A stretch of 64,000 nt of DNA from Brugia malayi. Lineage: Eukaryota; Nematoda; Chromadorea; Rhabditida; Onchocercidae. Position 1 is the first letter of the stretch; each line of letters opens with the position of its first letter. Below the pieces are notes generated by a model. That model worked only from the letters and a program-made list of their open reading frames with translations, had not been told where the DNA came from and did not search any database. The stretch is from positions 22,626,721 to 22,690,720 of the forward strand of contig NW_025062479.1 of NCBI RefSeq assembly GCF_000002995.4. The letters run 5' to 3'. Of the stretch, positions 51,947 to 64,000 are shown in pieces. Both the position numbers and the translations under genes were made by a program.

Positions 51947-53479
51947 ATGGTGCGTACAACACTTCTAGCAAAGGTTGTAGTGTTTTTGTAGTTTACATCA
52001 AATATTATCTAGTAGTTTTGTTTATGCACAGTACTGAGTGTATAATACTAGTATGTTCATGGGAATAATGAGTTAGCTTTTATAGCATTGTGATATAAAT
52101 TTCAGTGTTTACTTTGGTTTAATTTTTCCCATAAACTTTGTTACTTATTAATGACTCATTAAAAACAAATTCGAGATGAAAAAGGTTTAGGATACTACTA
52201 AATCATGTAGGTTAATTCGTCATTAATTAATTCATTAATTTGTAATGAATGGAATTTAATTGTAGCCTTTAATCTGTTTTGTTCTAATGTATTTTGCTTC
52301 TTTGACTAGTGAATTGGTTCTCTTAGCCATTCAACATATAAAAGATCTTTTTAACTGCTATTAAATTTCTGGGAATATATATTCTACATGGAAGTTTATA
52401 TAACAAAAATTTATTGGTAAGTTCTATTTATTTAATGATTGAACTGTAACTGACAGTTTCTTTTAACCTAACTCTAATAATTTCTTCAGGTTGCCCTTTC
52501 TCAGCCATCGTTAATAGCTCGCTGGGACAATGTCTCACCAGCTGCCAAAAACATCAAATTTACTTATAACGGTATTTCCATGTTATCAATGTTGCTGAAT
52601 AGTTTAGAAATTTTAAGCAAATATACTCCTAGACAGATGTTATATAGCAATGAGAAGATTTTTGAAGTGCACAGATCTCTATTTCACTGGTTTATTCTCA
52701 GTGTTTTTGCATAACATCGAGATCATTTTCGCGACTTTTCAAGAGGATTTCTCTTTTGTAAAAATTTTTTTTATTCCAACTTACACCAGTTCGTTTACAT
52801 TTTATATCCAGCGTACTGTAAATGCTTCTTTTACAGGGAAGTTGGCTAATATGCTGCGGTATTATTTATGGTCATATGGCTGGAGCGGAAGACGATATGG
52901 TTCTCTTTTAATGACTTTCTGTTTCTTTATTGGTTTAAAAGGAAATATCAAATTTGGTAGAAATTGAACAGAGTTGTAGTTTTGAACGTTTGTTGCAATT
53001 GGAAATTTTAGGTTTGCTCTTTCATGATCAGTGTTTCGAGCCAGCTCCAGAAGTAAAGGAGGCACTACGTCGTTTGAACTTGAAAGAACCATGGCTTTTT
53101 GATGAACGCAAAATACGACTCTATCATGCACATACAATGAAATCCCATGGTGAACAGTTACCAAAAGAAAAGTGGACGAAGTGGGAGGATGTAAGTCTAT
53201 GCTATTGTTTGGTGATGAACCAGTTAATCCTATTTTTTCATATTTTGCGCATCCAATTTCTATATGTCATCTTTCTTGAATGAAAGTCTACTTTGCGTAC
53301 AAAAAAAAAAAAAAAATTACTTTTTAGTTAGTGCATTTGTTCCTAGTTGCTAATTTACCATTTTATTTCAGGAAACATGGTATCTTAAGCCATATTTAGA
53401 TGAAATTGAGGAAGAAAAGAAGACGCGAGCAAACACTTCTGGGTTACTCCCTGGTTTTCAGTTAAGAGAACGTCATTAA
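51947..53479 (+). CDS. UQCRB: Cytochrome bc1 complex subunit 7 (UQCRB/QCR7)
   Basis: Five exons: 51947-51973, 52490-52571, 52837-52899, 53012-53190 and 53372-53479, giving 152 residues. The C-terminal two thirds match the 14-kDa ubiquinol-cytochrome c reductase subunit: YGLLFHDQCFEPAPEVKEAL aligns with human LGLMRDDTIYEDEDVKEAI, and LPKEKWTKWEDETWYLKPYL with LPKEQWTKYEEENFYLEPYL. This subunit sits on the matrix side of respiratory complex III and supports cytochrome b assembly. The N terminus is about 40 residues longer than in mammals (MVRTTLLAK, then a Ser/Asn-rich stretch), which could help import but shows no clear presequence cleavage site. Exon 4 was started at 53012 because that acceptor preserves phase and the family alignment; the upstream AG at 52940 region would break the frame. 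Confidence 0.92.
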
Positions 53480-54692
53480 TTAGAACTGATGATGATGTAA
53501 CATCTCTTTAAGTGTTCCTTTTCAATATACATATATCATTGTGTCCAGGATTTATTTAATTCCAAAGCAATCTGGAAATTTAGGTCAAACTTTCATTGTC
53601 TGAATAGTATACAAATTTATTATATAGTTTAGATAAAACTTTGTTCCGACTTCTCACCGTAACAGTTCGTGGAGATCATACAACTTGTTGCCTCAGCAAT
53701 TCCTATCAACATATTCATTATCGATTTTTCATTACTATTTAATAATAAAAAAAAAAAAAAAAATGACAAATGCGAAGTAACTTTGTGTTATTTTATGGTT
53801 TATTTACGTTTTTTTTTTTTTTTTTTTTTTTATTTGGAAGGCAATTTAATGAGTTAATCATCAAAGATATGGAACGGAAGTGGAAATTTGTCATGAAATC
53901 AGCCAAATAGCAATAGATTACTCTTGTTGCTGTTTAACAACTGTGATGATTTTCAATCAGATTAGCATTTTATAAAATAATTGGACAGATGATTCACAAA
54001 ATGTCATTAATGAAACCAAAAGTCAGGTTATGAAATCAAAGTCATGCTGCAAAGCGATTAAATATATTGAAGTTTGTTTCGTATCGATGTCATATTCTTT
54101 CTAATTGTTATAAAAATTAGGCAAAAATGTGATACAGTTATGTAAACACTTCGAATGCTTTGAAATTAATGAAATGAAAAAGTGGTTAGTATAATATTTC
54201 TGATATTTGTTATAGATACTTCTCTTTTGCTTCAACTTCAACGATGATAGAACTTCAGCTAACTTCTTTATCTATTTCATATTCAAATAGAAATAAATAT
54301 AAATTTAGTACATACAAGTTTTTGTTAAAAAATTTCAGAAACGCCACATACCAGCACATTTTGTTGTATATTTTAATCTTTATACACATATATAATTCAA
54401 TACCATACTGATTGATCTGTTCAGTGCGCTCTCGACTGTTCGTTTTTTTTTTTTTTCCTATTTATTTAAAAGAGAGGGGAAGTTTTACCCAAAATATATG
54501 TAGCAATGAAAATACAAAAATTTTTTTTCCCACTAAGGTTTATATAAATGAGTTGCTAAATACGACAATTTGGTATTGAAGTTTTCCGGTTTTTTCTTTT
54601 TCAGCAAATAATGTTTAAAATTTGAGAAAAAAAGGAAAAAAGAATTGTAAATCATAAAAATAAAAAAAAAAAAGAAAAAAAATGAGATTATT
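53480..54692. other. Convergent 3' regions of UQCRB and the membrane-protein gene
   Basis: Contains an AATAAA at about 53744-53749 followed by an A run, plausibly a UQCRB polyadenylation signal, and several A/T homopolymers. The region ends at the minus-strand membrane-protein stop codon. No gene was found. Confidence 0.5.
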
Positions 54693-57060
54693 TCATTGGT
54701 TGTTAACATTAACAGAAAGTTCTGAAACGGTTTTGTTAGTGGTTGAATTTGGTGACGCATTCTTTAGTGATTTCTTGTGTACAATTGATGCTTTATAACT
54801 GATTGCTTCATCAAGACTGTTTATATATGAGTCATCGGATAGTGATTCCAATGAGTGAAACTGAAATTTTTATAAAATATATATGAAATGATATGATTGT
54901 CTTTTTGAACTTAGTTTCCAGAAGCTTTTTTGATAAGGAAAATTGAGATTTAATTTTGATAATTTTAAAATCAATTTATTACAATTGATAAGAGTAGTTA
55001 GATGATAACATACACGATGCACTCTTTTAATACTATATGAATTGATCTATTTCTCCTAGCTGATATCATCTAATCATGATTATAATCATGATTAGTATTA
55101 CCAGAATACCTGTGACAACATCTCACCTATTCAATATATCAACATCACAGGTAATCTACCTCGGTTATATTACATCTTTTCAATAGATTTTTTTGCTTAT
55201 TTTGTTCTTTTAGTTATATTATCAATAATTTTACTAAATTATTTTCTTTTTCAATTTTTTGTATCCAAACTTCAATCTAACCGTCTTTTTCTTTTTGTTG
55301 AATATTTAACAATTTTATTTAAAAAAAAAAATAAGTACTGTTTCTCTCAAAATAAATATTAATTAAAAAAGATTAAGTAAAATTAATTTCACTATAATTG
55401 TAGAGCCAAAAAAATAACATGATCTAAAATTTTGTTTATTTTTTTTTTTTTTTTTTTTTAAAGATTTTAAAAATAAAATAAAATAATTAGAAATGATTGA
55501 ACTCACTTGCATTTTTGATGCTGGAAAATCAGTAGCAGAACAACTAAATGATAAACTGTCCCAGGTATGAGTTTCTGTTTCTGTTGCAAAAAATGAACTT
55601 TTCGCATGACGATATAGTTTTGATGAAACGCAAAGTTTCCTTCGACGACGATAAAGTGCTGATGCCATTGCTAATAATTTTTTTTTTTTTTTTAAGATAT
55701 ATTAATTAATTAATTAATTTTAAAATTAAAAGTTTTTGTAAATTTTCAAAATTTCATAAATTTTAGAACTTTTTAACGATTGAATAAAGGTGAAAAAAAT
55801 ATATATATATATATATATATATATTTAAAGTAATAAATTTCAATACCGATACCAATGCCAAATGCTGTCATAATAGCAACAGCACTAATAGCAATTAATA
55901 TAGTATTCAATACATCATCCATATGATTCGAGACATGTCGAGAATCGTAAAATGCAATTATTTCATCTGCTAAAGTAGGTTGAAAATAAAATTACACCAA
56001 AAGCTATTATTGCATTTGTGTTAGAATCAAATTATTATTCATATTTGTGATTATTTTATCAGTAAGTAAAAAAAAAAAAAAAATTAAATATTAAAGTGAA
56101 ACTAAATTATAAATTTTAAAACTGATAGTTATTTTCTCATGAATTCATTAATTTCTTGTTGAATTTAATTTTTCTTTGTTTTTATTATAATCTTTTATCT
56201 TTTTCCTTAGCTGTTTTCTTATCTATTATTAAAGTTGGAATTAAACATTTGAAAAATGAGCAATATTTTGCAATTTATTAAATTAATTAAATCAAAAATT
56301 AAAAATTGATTTTGCATATTATTAAATTGAAATATGAAAAGAAAGAAAAGTATCATTCAGATTTAGCAAATATATGGTGTAAATTTAGTGAAATTGAATT
56401 AAATTTTAGTTCAACACAAAATTTATTCAAATCAGTTATGTAATTTAAGTAAGTTGTTTTAAATTTTATGATAAATTAAAAACAAAGAAAGCTTCAAGAT
56501 TGAATTTTTCAACTGCTCAAAGAGAAGTCATCACAGGAATTTCATTCTTTTATTCAAAAAACAAGTTTGAAGCAATTCAAAGAGAAAAACAAGGAGAAGG
56601 AGAGAGAGAGAGAGAGAGAGATAGAAGAAGGGAGAGTGAAAGGTAGCTTTTCTTCGAAATTGAATTTTCTGCACTATTTTGTTTTTACCAGCACATATTG
56701 TCCTAAATTTCCCTATAAAATTCTAATTTATCTTATCATTAATTAGAAATTAAAAATTGTTAATTTCAATTAGTGCTACTGATAATAATGAAATTTTCGT
56801 ATGCTTCGAATAGAATAATAACAATAATCATTATCATACAGTATTTTCTCTAATTTTTCTTTTTAATTTAATCATAATTATCCTTAATTAAAAATATTTA
56901 TTTTAATAATTGAATATATCTGAGTTGTTGCATATTTTTAATAAAATAAAAAGCAAAACTTACTATTTTCAATTTCAGAGCTATCATTTCCAAAAGTAGT
57001 CAGATTTGATGATTTCTTGTAATTGATTGAATCGGTCATTTTTGAGATAGCTAATGACAT
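54693..57060 (-). CDS. Unrecognised single-pass membrane protein
   Basis: Four minus-strand exons join cleanly: 57060-56964, 55969-55847, 55670-55507 and 54860-54693, encoding 183 residues. The ATG at 57060 is the first in frame. Residues 52-80 form one hydrophobic segment (VLNTILIAISAVAIMTAFGI and on), followed at once by RRRRK. By the positive-inside rule this places the C-terminal 100 residues in the cytosol and the 50-residue N terminus outside or in the lumen, where two sequons (Asn19, Asn25) lie. There is no classical signal peptide, so it would be a type III (signal-anchor) protein. The C-terminal tail is Ser/Thr-rich and also has NAS, NST and NKT sequons, so the reverse topology cannot be excluded. 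No known domain was recognised. The array at 57254-58150 begins about 190 bases upstream of the ATG. Confidence 0.7.
55070..55095. repeat. 26-bp perfect palindrome
   Basis: A perfectly self-complementary 26-base sequence with half site CTAATCATGATTA, in the third intron of the membrane-protein gene. It could form a cruciform or bind a dimeric homeodomain-type factor (it contains TAAT cores), but neither is shown. Confidence 0.85.
55799..55824. repeat. (AT)n microsatellite
   Basis: Thirteen AT dinucleotides just downstream of exon 2 of the membrane-protein gene, within its second intron. Confidence 0.9.
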
Positions 57061-57253
57061 TTCTATACCATTTTTTTTTTTTTTTTTATTCTTCCAATTT
57101 CACTTTTAATTTATTTTCCTAAAATAATTTTATTTCAGTAAATAATCAAGCAATGCACCTCAGACGTTTCTTTTTTTCGTATAGGAATGAACAAAATATT
57201 AGAAAAAGCGAAATACTACGAGATGATAATGATTTGAGAAAAAAAAAAACGAA

Positions 57254-58150
57254 ATAAACTGATAATAATTTGTACTACAAAATTTTTTAACTGATAATAA
57301 TTTGTATTATAAAATTTTTAACTGATAATAATTTGTATTATAAAATTTTTAACTGATAATAATTTGTATTATAAAATTTTTTAATTGATAATAATTTGTA
57401 TTATAAAATTTTTTAACTGGTAATAATTTGTATTATAAAATTTTTTAACTAATAATAATTTGTACTAAAATTTTTTAACTGATAATAATTTGTATTATAA
57501 ATTTTTTAACTGATAATAATTTGTATTATAAAATTTTTTAACTGATAATAATTTGTATTATAAAATTTTTTAACTGATAATAATTTGTATTATACTATAA
57601 AAATTTTTTAACTGATAATAATTTGTATTATAAAATTTTTAACTGATAATAATTTGTACTTATAATAATAAAATTTTTAATTGATAATAATTTGTATTAT
57701 AAATTTTTTAACTGATAATAATTTGTATTATAAAATTTTTTAATTGATAATAATTTGTATTATAAAATTTTTAACTAATAATAATTTGTACTACAAAATT
57801 TTTTAACTGATAATAATTTGTACTATAAAATTTTTTAACTGATAATAATTTGTACTATAAATTTTTTAACTGATAATAATTTGTGTTATAAAATTTTTTA
57901 ACTGATAATAATTTGTACTACAAATTTTTTAACTGATAATAATTTGTATATAAAATTTTTTAACTGATAATAATTTGTACTATAAAATTTTTAATTAATA
58001 ATAATTTGTACTACAAAATTTTTTAACTGATAATAATTTGTACTATAAAATTTTTTAACTGATAATAATTTGTACTATAAAATTTTTTAACTGATAATAA
58101 TTTGTATTATAAAATTTGTTAACTGATAATAAATTGTATTATAAAATTTT
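57254..58150. repeat. About 28-copy tandem array carrying ACTGATAA
   Basis: About 900 bp built from a 29-33-bp unit, with a few longer units of about 38 bp. The typical unit reads AACTGATAATAATTTGTA followed by (T/C)TATAAAATTTTTT. Around 20 of about 28 units keep ACTGATAA exactly; the others carry single changes (ATTGATAA, ACTGGTAA, ACTAATAA). T-run length and TATTATA/TACTATA/TACTACA variation distinguish units. The array lies in the upstream flank of the minus-strand membrane-protein gene. Confidence 0.95.
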
Positions 58151-61100
58151 TACTTTAATGTATTTAAAAAAAGCTAAGCTCTGCTAACTGCTCAAATTGT
58201 TTTGTCAGAAGATAAATGAAATAATAAACAAATGTTATCGTACGATTAATAGCAAACATTAAAATTGATAGTCTATTTAAAATGAACATTAATTATCTAT
58301 CTTGTCATACCAATATAACTAATTACATTCATTCCTATGATTTTAACAAATTTAATTTTTTCTTCCAATTAAATGTTTTTTTTTCCAAATGAAAAGTAAT
58401 AAAAATTTGAATTGAATATATGGAAAAGCGAAGGTTAAATTTGTTAATACAAATAATTTTTTAACATTTTGTCGACGTAATAAAATTACCAATAATAGGT
58501 TGACAATAAAATATCGGCGACAAAATTTTCATTCATATTTAGGTGACAATTATTTTGTTGCTACAATTAATGGCCACAAAAGAATAACTGTATCGAACGA
58601 TTAATATTGTTTGAATTTCGTATAATTCATCATTTTACAAATTACATATTTTCATTGAATCAGAATGTCTAATTGTAAAAAATTTCAAACTAACAAATAC
58701 ATTAAATGTTAATAATTACATCTCATATAAATGAATTGAATTGAATTGAATTAAAATTCCTACGGCATAATAATATCTAATAACTTATTAAATTCTAATT
58801 GTAAAACAGGTAAATAATAATTAAGATTGCTAGGTTTGAGAATTTAATATGAAAAACGTATAGATTGGTGGTATCAGTTTGCTCTCAGTTATTAATTAAA
58901 TTTAATTAAATTTTTCTAATTTCTCTTTACATTTAATAAAAAAAATTTTTTTTCTAAAATTTAATGAAACAATAAAATTATCAAATAAATGTATAATAAA
59001 GTCAATTTTTTTCTAAAATTTATTGAAACATTAAAATTATCAAATAAAATTTACAAATGTATGATAAAGTCAATCAAACAGTCCAAACATTTTAATAAAC
59101 AATAATACTAGCAATTATAAAGTAAAAGACAAATTTAAAAAATAAAAAAAGAGCATAAAATAATTGATTAAAATTAATAGAAAAAAAAAAAAAAAAAAAG
59201 GTTTACATTTGAAATGAAACTAACAAATGAAACAATTAAATTTATTTAGCATTAAATTCCTTTTATCACATTGCAATAACTAAATGTTTAGTTAAGTTTT
59301 TTAGAAAAAAATAATGAAAATATTGGTTAAATTTAATAGAATTATTTTAGAATTTAAAAATTCACTTTGATTTTTTTTTTTTTTTTTACCTAAATTTTTT
59401 AGCAAATCAATTATAAACAAAAGAAATGAAATAATTATTGCAGAGTGCGACGCTAAATTGCAAAGTGCTGAAAAGTTAGTCATATAATTTTCTAGAATTT
59501 TCATCTAATTAAGAAATAAAAAATTACAACCAAACCTGTTTTATGCATAAAATAATATTATAAATTAAATTTTAACATTCAATTATAATTTCATTTTTTT
59601 TTTTTTTATACTATTGTAAGGTGGAAAATATATATTTCAGATTCACATTTCACATTTTTCTTACATTTTCTTCCGTTTTTTATTTTTTTTATTTCCATGG
59701 AATATAAAATAAACATATTGTTTAATAGATTGATTTATTGCTTTGTCATTCATAATTTAGTTTTCAAAACCTTTCGAGCATTTTGAATTTCGATGCTAAT
59801 TAAATTTTAATTCTTTTAGTGAAAATTTTTTAATTGTACATTTTAAAAACATTCCCAAAATGTTTCTAATTTATATTTATCTCTAAAATTAAGGTAATTT
59901 TTGATTATATATTGTTACAATTTTATTTTGTATAAAATTTAAATATTTCATAGAATTTTCATTTCGAAATGATCTCTTAAATATTTTTTTTTTTTTTTTA
60001 AAAGAATATATTTACAGTAATCATTCCCATTTGATGTTTGTTTGTTTGTTTTGTTAAAAGTTAACCTCTGTTGACCTCAATACTCCTATTTATAGCTTAT
60101 CAAAATATTTTTTAAATTTCTAAACAAATTCATCGATTCACTTTTTCTTATCTCTTTTTTGCTCCCTATTTTATGTTTTTTTTTTTTTTTTTCATAAAAA
60201 TAATCGTAAATAAATTTTCAAGTTTTTAAAATGAATCATACAAATTTGTTCAGTTAGTTGCTTATATTTCGGAAGAAAAGAAAAAAAAAAAGCGATTGGA
60301 AGTGTAACTTAAAAAATAACAAAAAAAAAAAAAAAAAAAGATTTATGATAAAAAGAGAAGAAAATAAACGAATGAAAGAGAGAGAGAAAGGGAGAGAGAG
60401 AAAGAGAGAGAGAAAAAAAAAACAGGAAAGAGGAATAAATGAATGAAAGAAAAGAATAAAATTTGAGATTCGTATCATTCCAATGAAATTCACTCATTTA
60501 AATTAAAATTCAAAAGCAATCTGTACATTTTCAGAGCAGAAAGCATAACGATGAACAAATCAAAAAGTTAATTCTAAAATTTTATTTCATTTTTTTTTTT
60601 TTTTTATTTTTTTGATGATTAATCGAAATGAAATTATTTAAGAGAAAAGAATACGAACGAAGAAAATGAAAAGAAAAGAAAAAAGAATGAAAAAATGATT
60701 GATAATAAACAAATATACTTATTTACTGTCATTCATCCTCTTACATTTGTTTATTTAATGAATTTTATTTGAAATTGATTTTCAAATTCTCTCAAAATTT
60801 TCTTCATTTTCTTTCATCTCATTCAAACCAAATTTTTATCTTTTTTTTTTTTTTTTTTCCTCATTTTACAGTTTTCATTTTTCGTTCATTGCTCTTTTTA
60901 TTCTTAATAATAATTAAAAAGAAAACAAAAATGTTTGGTAATAAAAAAATATTCCAATAAAACTTCATTTCATATTTAATTAACAATAATAATTAATAAT
61001 AATATTAATAAATTAGTATTAACAATAATAAAAAATCAAATGTCTGAAATAATAAACAAAAATTTTTAAACTTTAAAAAGTATTCTAAATGCAACAAGTG

Positions 61101-64000
61101 AGAAATATTTTAAAAAAAAAATAAATAAAATATTAAATAGACAAAATTATAAATACATAGAATGATAGTAATTAAAATATTGCAATAATACTAAATATAT
61201 TTTAGCATACTATAATTTAATTTTGTTAAATACTATAATTTAATATCTTAATTTATATTCTGTTGATAATAAATTAAAAATAGAAATTACTTTTTTATAT
61301 TTTATTACTATTATTCTATGTATTTGTAATTTTGTCTATATAATATTTTAATATTTTACTTGTTTTATTTTATTCTTCTCCTACTGCCTTCATTATTGGA
61401 CGATAATGAAAAAAATTGATTGTAAAATTTATCGAAATTAATACGAATTGGTTTTTTATAAAAACAAATTATTACAAATTATGTTCAATTATTCTCTTCC
61501 ACTTAAAAATTTTAGGTCAACGAATTATATAACATTTTGTTAAATATCATATATTATTAATAAATATAGTTTTTGAAAATATTTTCTCTTTCTCTCTCCT
61601 AAATTATTGTTAAATTTGATAGAAAAATAATTATTATCAATATATTGTGATAAGCAGTATTCTTTGAAACAAATATCTGATTGAATAAATTATTTGATAA
61701 GTTTGAACAAATAGCAATTGCAATCTTTCAGAACAAATTATTTTTGATATTTATTCCTTATCAAATCATATTACAAACAAATAAAATATGACTTTTAAAC
61801 TTTTCTGAAATTAGGCCTGAATATACTAAAATTAGGAATACTAAAATATACTAAAATTATATATCCCATTTTATTTATATGTTACAAATAAAATGAAACA
61901 CAGCAAGTGATTGGACAATAGCGCCAATTATTCTACCAAGCCAAAAGAGCCAATATACCAAAGGCAAGAATAACCTTATCACAAAGATTATTTTAAATAA
62001 TGACACAGTAAACTTTGATTAAATCAAAATTGATAAAATATTTAATTTGACAAATTGATAAGATTGATAAAATTGAAATTGATAAAATATGTAAGCAGTT
62101 GCTGCATTACAAATTAAATATGTCGCTGTAAAAATTTCAAATTATTTTCAAATAAGTTCGCTAATGTTTAATTTTAAACTTTTCTTTTCAAAATCAAAAG
62201 TAATCGAATAATTTTTTATGTATTTTAAAAATATTGAAAATGTAATCTAAATTATTTTTTATATTTTTTTTTTTTTTTTTTTTTGGTAAGAAAAATTAAT
62301 TATCGTTGATTGAAATGATTATTTCAGTAACGGATAAAATTTACATTTTTTTTTTTTTATTATTTCTCTCTTTTTCCTTTTCATTTTCTCATACTTTTTC
62401 CCATTTATTCTTATATTGTCCAATCCATAATCAATATTATATGAATTTGAATTTCTTTTAAATATTTAAATTTAAACAAATTTGTCAACAAGAAGTATTA
62501 AAAATTTCATATTTCTATCACATAAACAATATTTGATAAAGTTAAATCAAAAAAAAAAAAAATAATTACAATTCATTACTTAAAAATAGTTCTGTCGAGA
62601 AAATGGGAAAATTTCTAAAAAAAAAATAATAATAATAATAAATGTCTAAAAAACTATGCATGGACGCATTAAAATTAAAACGCACTAACTAATTTGCTTT
62701 AAACAAAAGAAAAAAATGACAAATGCGCGCATATGACAGATGCGCAAATGGCAAATGGTAATTTGAAGATAATAGTTTGACACATAAATTAATAGCAATA
62801 TTTTATTTACATAATTTTTATACTAATATTTTCAACTTTCTATTTTTTATTTTTTGAAAATTTTTGTTTCAATTTCATTCTTGCATGCATATTTTGGTTG
62901 AAATTATCACAAAATGATAACAGTTTTAAAGATAATTTTTAATCTATCAAACAATTAAATTCATTAATTTTGTTTTTTTTTTTTTTCTCTCAAACAAAAT
63001 TATTTTTTCGAATTTTGACTAATTCTTTTATTTGTCCTCTTTTTTTTTTTTTTTTTTTTTTAATCTTATCTTTTTTGGAAATAATCTAAATTTTGAATTT
63101 TTAGAAATTCATTAATTGTGAAAAGTGTTATCACAAAATGGCGACGAGAAAAAAAATGACAGAAAAAAAAGTGAAATAATCAGAAATTCATTCTGATCAG
63201 TGCAAAAATTTGAAATGCAAAAAGAACTATTAAATGGAAAATAAATAAATAACTTTTTTTTTGATATTATTAAAAAGAAAATAAGTAAATAACTTTTTTT
63301 TTTTTTGATAATATAAAACTTTAATAATGCTTTAACTGTAATACTTAATAAAAATTAAACTAGCAGCAAGTTTCTCACTTAAATTTTCTACTTTATAAAT
63401 TATAATATTATTTTTATTCTTAATGATTTCATTCTAAAATTTCTAAATCTATCGTAAATCATATCTTTTTAAATGAATTTAATGAATTATTTTCGATGAG
63501 TTAAAATATAATTCAACTTTAATATATAATAGTTATTTTTTAATAAACAATTATTCTACAAAAACGCTTCAAATCTGAAAAGCAACAAATTTAACTTAGC
63601 TTTTTAATTTAACAAAATAATTTTTATATATTTTATCGTATGCAAAATAAGGACAAATGCATTTTGTTAAGTTTAAATTTAAAATGAAATCTAAAAAAAA
63701 TATTAATTGTTGTTCCTCAAAAAGGGAAAAAAAAAAGAACAATTCTCAATCGTTTAAATAAAAAATTTTCCAATTGAATTTATTTAAATTGAAAATGGAG
63801 TAAAAGTTTTATTGCAAAATGTGCTTTTGATATATGATATGACATATTCGATGAGTAATAATATTAATGCAAAAATAATTGAAATGTCAAAAAAATTTTT
63901 GAAAATTGTTTTTCATCAATTTTATTGATAATAGTTTTTTTTTTCTTTGATTATTTCATTAAATATATGTGATAATAAATAATATTTAATGGCTGAAAAT
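58151..64000. other. AT-rich DNA without convincing genes
   Basis: Nearly 6 kb of AT-rich sequence with homopolymers (for example 62265-62284 and 63040-63061) and a GA microsatellite at about 60378-60412. Frames crossing the GA tract are artefacts. One minus-strand frame at 61875-62018 encodes a hydrophobic 47-residue stretch without an ATG and is treated as a finding only. Confidence 0.5.

Noticed and set aside
52939..53011. Extending UQCRB exon 4 upstream through the open frame before 53012
   Set aside because: That extension breaks phase with exon 3 and inserts residues absent from the family, whereas the acceptor at 53010-53011 restores both phase and alignment.
1..64000. CRISPR arrays, operons, riboswitches, prophage or bacterial (including endosymbiont) insertion
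   Set aside because: The tandem arrays have no spacers of unique sequence, every supported gene is intron-rich and eukaryotic, and no bacterial coding stretch was seen.

Overview
The window looks like nuclear DNA of a parasitic nematode, most likely a filarial worm. The genes have many short exons and short GT-AG introns, and the non-coding DNA is extremely AT-rich with long A/T runs and microsatellites. The gene at 45.3-50.5 kb assembles to an 843-residue RS-domain, divergent-loop cyclophilin with His in place of the cyclosporin-binding Trp, which is the layout I recall for the filarial protein Bmcyp-1. The species itself is inferred. I saw no bacterial, viral or recognisable transposon genes and no tRNA or rRNA genes.

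Layout: 0-4.7 kb is gene-free and carries a 31-bp satellite. 4.7-8.3 kb (minus) is a small ankyrin-repeat protein with a 42-bp satellite in one intron. 8.3-18 kb is a gene-poor desert of simple repeats with one 52-codon coding-like frame. 18.1-21.9 kb (plus) is a complete DDX47/Rrp3 DEAD-box RNA helicase. 22.7-25.6 kb (minus) is a GLYAT-like N-acyltransferase with a likely reading-frame break in exon 2 and a decayed duplicate of its last exon. 25.6-30.4 kb is repeat-rich, with a TTTCA-type array and an unexplained GC-richer island. 30.4-42.9 kb (plus) is a complete 31-exon tripeptidyl-peptidase II. 45.3-50.5 kb (minus) is the SR-cyclophilin. 51.9-53.5 kb (plus) is UQCRB/QCR7 of respiratory complex III. 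54.7-57.1 kb (minus) is an unrecognised 183-residue single-pass membrane protein. 57.3-58.2 kb is a 29-33-bp array just upstream of that gene. 58.2-64 kb shows no convincing gene.

The genes do not form a pathway. They are mostly housekeeping genes: ribosome biogenesis, peptide turnover, splicing-associated prolyl isomerase and respiration. TPP2 and the cyclophilin converge at their 3' ends, and the cyclophilin and UQCRB are head to head across about 1.5 kb. Exon coordinates come from hand-checking splice consensus and phase. DDX47, TPP2, the cyclophilin, UQCRB and the membrane protein each close as one open frame.

The most unusual signals are the array of about 28 near-identical units carrying the extended GATA-factor site ACTGATAA in the upstream region of the orphan membrane gene, the broken acyltransferase with its decaying terminal-exon copy, and the GC-richer island at 29.7-30.3 kb.
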